From Fidelibacterota bacterium (lineage in GTDB: Bacteria; Fidelibacterota; Marinisomatia; SCGC-AAA003-L08; JACNLC01), in contig JABMOW010000008.1 of assembly GCA_013204025.1 (NCBI GenBank), positions 1-64,000 on the forward strand: a DNA stretch of 64,000 bases. The letters run 5' to 3'. The notes under the pieces were generated by a model. The model was given only the letters and a program-made list of their open reading frames with translations. It ran no database searches and was not told the origin of the DNA. Each line of letters opens with the position of its first letter. Positions within the stretch are counted from its first letter, which is position 1. Positions 61,371 to 64,000 of this stretch are shown here, piece after piece. The translations under genes and the position numbers were made by a program.

Positions 61371-63107
61371 GTGATCCGTGTGTTCATATTTCTATTGATC
61401 AGCCTAACACTATGTTTTGCTGCAGATCCACAGATCCGGGTCACAGTAGATCGGAATAAAATTTACGAAGGAGATTCCGTTACGCTCACCGTGAGTGTGG
61501 AAAACGGAAATGGTTATCCGCAGTTGAATATTTCTGATATTGAAGATTTCCGAACTGTAACAGGGCCTAATCAATCATCCAATATGCAATGGGTCAACGG
61601 TGAAGTCACATCCACGCATTCATTAGTTTACGTCATGGTTCCTAAAAACAGGGGCGAATTATTCATCCCGGAATTGACCATCAAGGCAGAGGGTAAGACA
61701 TATAAATCCAAACCCATCTCTGTCACTGTATATAAACGGAAGGACCAATTTACTACTGGTACACAGGGTAACCCTCCTGAGAGTCGGTACTTTATTGAAG
61801 CATCCGTTGATAAACCAAATCCTTACAGAGGAGAGCAGGTCACTCTAACCTACACGATTTATACCAAAGTGGATATTTCTAAATTTGAAAAAAAGATAAT
61901 TCCTCGCTATCAGGGATTCTGGACGCATGAGCTGAACACTCCGCGGAATTTACAGTTACGTGAAGTGGTGCGTGGCGGAGCAAAGTGGTATGCAGGGACA
62001 GTGAAAAAGATCGCACTTTTTCCGACGCAATCGGGCATTATTGATATCGAACCCCTCACAGCAGTGATTGGCCTCAGGGTGGAAGACAGGTCGCAGAGGG
62101 GATTATTTTCAAATATGTTTGCCACCACAAAAAACTATTCGATTTCCTCAAACTCGGTTCAACTTGATGTCCAATCTTTACCACCCAACTCCGGGAAGGT
62201 ATCTGCCGCAGTGGGAGACTGGGCTATCACAAGTAGGATAACTGCAAATGACGTCAAACAGAATGAGGCTGTGACTTTGACCATCCGACTTCGGGGAAAA
62301 GGGAATCTACAGGCTGTGGATATCCAGGATATTAACTTCCCAGACGAAATCGAAGTATTTGATCCCACCATCAATGTGGATGAACATCCGCAGGGAGATG
62401 TAGTCGCCGGGACGAAAACCATTGAGTATGTACTGATCCCCCGGGGAACAGGGAATATAAAATTACCATCAATTGAACTTTCATATTTTGATCTCCGAAC
62501 GAAACAATGGCGGGCCAAGGCGACGCGACCCATTGTCCTCAAAGTAACACCCGGAGATCGAAATTACTCCACCGAAATTGGATTTACAAAAAAAGAAGTC
62601 TCTCTCATGGGTCGGGATATCCGCTTTGCCGACCATCGCACCCCAACGTGGAGAAGAAGCGATGCGGGGATGGTTTCGCCATGGACGGTTACTTTTCTAT
62701 TTGCAGCGGTATTCTTGTATTTTATACCCTGGTTTCTTTCCTATAATCAGGCACGAGTCGCTGCAACTGCAGGCTCACGGCAAGCTAGAAAAGCGTTGAA
62801 GTCAGCATTGGAATCTTTAAAAAATTATACGGGCGATCCGTCAACAGATTACCGAAACATGCAGTCTGCATTAACTGTCTTTCTCAATCTGAAACAAAGT
62901 ACACGGAAAGAACGCTCCACAAGCGACATCGTCGAAGCGATGAAGGCACATGGCGTATCGGATGATATTATATCACAAATTGAGAATATTTTAATCCGGG
63001 GAGATGCCGTTCGGTTTGCACCTGTGTCACGTGAGGAATCCAAAACGGACTTTCAAACTATGAGTACCGCATTAGAGGAATTAGATCACCATTGGAGTGT
63101 AAAATGA
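61371..63107 (+). CDS. batD: BatD/oxygen tolerance protein
   Basis: 578 aa, GTG start; signal peptide, RVTVDRNKIYEGDSVTLTVSVENG; C-terminal TM and cytosolic helical domain. Confidence 0.85.
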   Translation: MIRVFIFLLISLTLCFAADPQIRVTVDRNKIYEGDSVTLTVSVENGNGYPQLNISDIEDFRTVTGPNQSSNMQWVNGEVTSTHSLVYVMVPKNRGELFIPELTIKAEGKTYKSKPISVTVYKRKDQFTTGTQGNPPESRYFIEASVDKPNPYRGEQVTLTYTIYTKVDISKFEKKIIPRYQGFWTHELNTPRNLQLREVVRGGAKWYAGTVKKIALFPTQSGIIDIEPLTAVIGLRVEDRSQRGLFSNMFATTKNYSISSNSVQLDVQSLPPNSGKVSAAVGDWAITSRITANDVKQNEAVTLTIRLRGKGNLQAVDIQDINFPDEIEVFDPTINVDEHPQGDVVAGTKTIEYVLIPRGTGNIKLPSIELSYFDLRTKQWRAKATRPIVLKVTPGDRNYSTEIGFTKKEVSLMGRDIRFADHRTPTWRRSDAGMVSPWTVTFLFAAVFLYFIPWFLSYNQARVAATAGSRQARKALKSALESLKNYTGDPSTDYRNMQSALTVFLNLKQSTRKERSTSDIVEAMKAHGVSDDIISQIENILIRGDAVRFAPVSREESKTDFQTMSTALEELDHHWSVK

Positions 63108-63865
63108 AGGCAATCCAAATGTTGATTCTGATTTTCATCGCTGTTACCGGGATGGTAACGGCCGATGAAGTCAGTGAACGTTATTCCCAGGGCATGGAAG
63201 CCGTAGAAGCAGGACAGTTCAATCTTGCGGTGCAGGAATTCGAGAGAATATTACAATCCGGGTGGGAATCAGCTCCGCTACTGTACAATCTGGGTAATGC
63301 CTACTTTAGAGAAAATAATATTGCAGGCGCAGTGTGGGCATATGAAAAATGCCTGAAACTAGACCCGGGATTTCAAGATGTCATCTATAATTTGAGTTTG
63401 GTAAACCTGAAAGTGAAAGACCGGGTAGATGTCCCCACGCCACCCATATACCTGCAGTTTTATCGTCATCTCAAACAGCAATTCACTCCGGAAGTGTGGA
63501 TATCCATCTGCAGCTTGTGGTTGGTCCTGTTTACGCTCTTTAGAATGGTAAGGTTGGTCAAGAGGTGGGATCATATCAAACCGTTGAAAATTACCGAACA
63601 TGTTTTCATAATTCTTTTGATCATGTCAGTTCTTGTAGGCGCTCATGCAATCAATGATGTTATGCGAATCGAGGAGGGGATAATCTATTCCGATACGGTG
63701 ACAGCTACTTCAGAACCCAACGAATATTCAACTACTCTGTTTCAGGTTCACGAAGGATTAAAAGTGACAGTCATTGATCAAATGAAGGATTGGGTAGAAA
63801 TCCGACTGATTGATGATAAATCTGGCTGGATACCCGAAAAGGATGTGCGGCTGTTTCGGGAATAA
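63092..63865 (+). CDS. batE: BatE-like TPR and SH3 domain protein
   Basis: TPR LLYNLGNAYFRENNIAGAVWAYEKCLKLDP; C-terminal SH3-like VHEGLKVTVIDQMKDWVEIRLIDDKSGWIPEKDV. Confidence 0.82.
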   Translation: MECKMKAIQMLILIFIAVTGMVTADEVSERYSQGMEAVEAGQFNLAVQEFERILQSGWESAPLLYNLGNAYFRENNIAGAVWAYEKCLKLDPGFQDVIYNLSLVNLKVKDRVDVPTPPIYLQFYRHLKQQFTPEVWISICSLWLVLFTLFRMVRLVKRWDHIKPLKITEHVFIILLIMSVLVGAHAINDVMRIEEGIIYSDTVTATSEPNEYSTTLFQVHEGLKVTVIDQMKDWVEIRLIDDKSGWIPEKDVRLFRE

Positions 63866-63929
63866 TTATTTGAAGATGATCTTCCTTTAAGTTGAAGATC
63901 GCAAAATTCACTAAATGAGGTAAGTCACC

Positions 63930-64000
63930 GTGAAGAAAATTATGTATTTGATCATCGTGACCCTGCTCACGATATCCTGTTCAGTCCGGGAAAATAAATC
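63930..64000 (+). CDS. Start of a putative lipoprotein, truncated by window end
   Basis: GTG start; (M)KKIMYLIIVTLLTISCSVRENKS, lipobox-like. Confidence 0.45.
   Translation, partial: MKKIMYLIIVTLLTISCSVRENK

Overview
This 64 kb window is bacterial, AT-rich and densely coded. Gene content and style (DUF3857/transglutaminase lipoproteins, a dockerin-tailed secreted protein, a Bat operon) suggest a Marinimicrobia/FCB-like organism; that taxonomy is inference only. From left to right: (1) secreted/accessory proteins: a DUF3857-transglutaminase pair, a PEGA protein, an M28 peptidase and a dockerin-tailed protein; (2) a contiguous heme biosynthesis cluster, hemX-A-C-D-E-N-H-Y-B-L; (3) a polysaccharide/envelope block that includes a large GT-C/TMTC-like + TPR + degenerate sulfatase fusion; (4) a GltS-like transporter and a stand-alone E2-type acyltransferase; (5) a complete nitrate respiration operon on the minus strand (diheme cytochrome c, narGHJI, two narK, terminator) preceded by a histidine kinase and a sigma-54 activator; (6) a second minus-strand respiratory molybdoenzyme locus: PhnD-like binding protein, histidine kinase fused to a full MobA domain, sigma-54 activator, porin, Fe-S subunit, Tat-exported molybdopterin oxidoreductase and TorD-like chaperone; (7) tatA and a batABCDE operon. 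The best candidate for an undescribed system is item 6. It appears to be a self-contained sensory and respiratory module in which the sensor kinase polypeptide carries the enzyme that makes the guanylylated Mo cofactor. By eye I also found -24/-12 sigma-54 promoters with paired upstream palindromes at both molybdoenzyme operons. No homology search was run; family calls come from motif recognition in the supplied translations.
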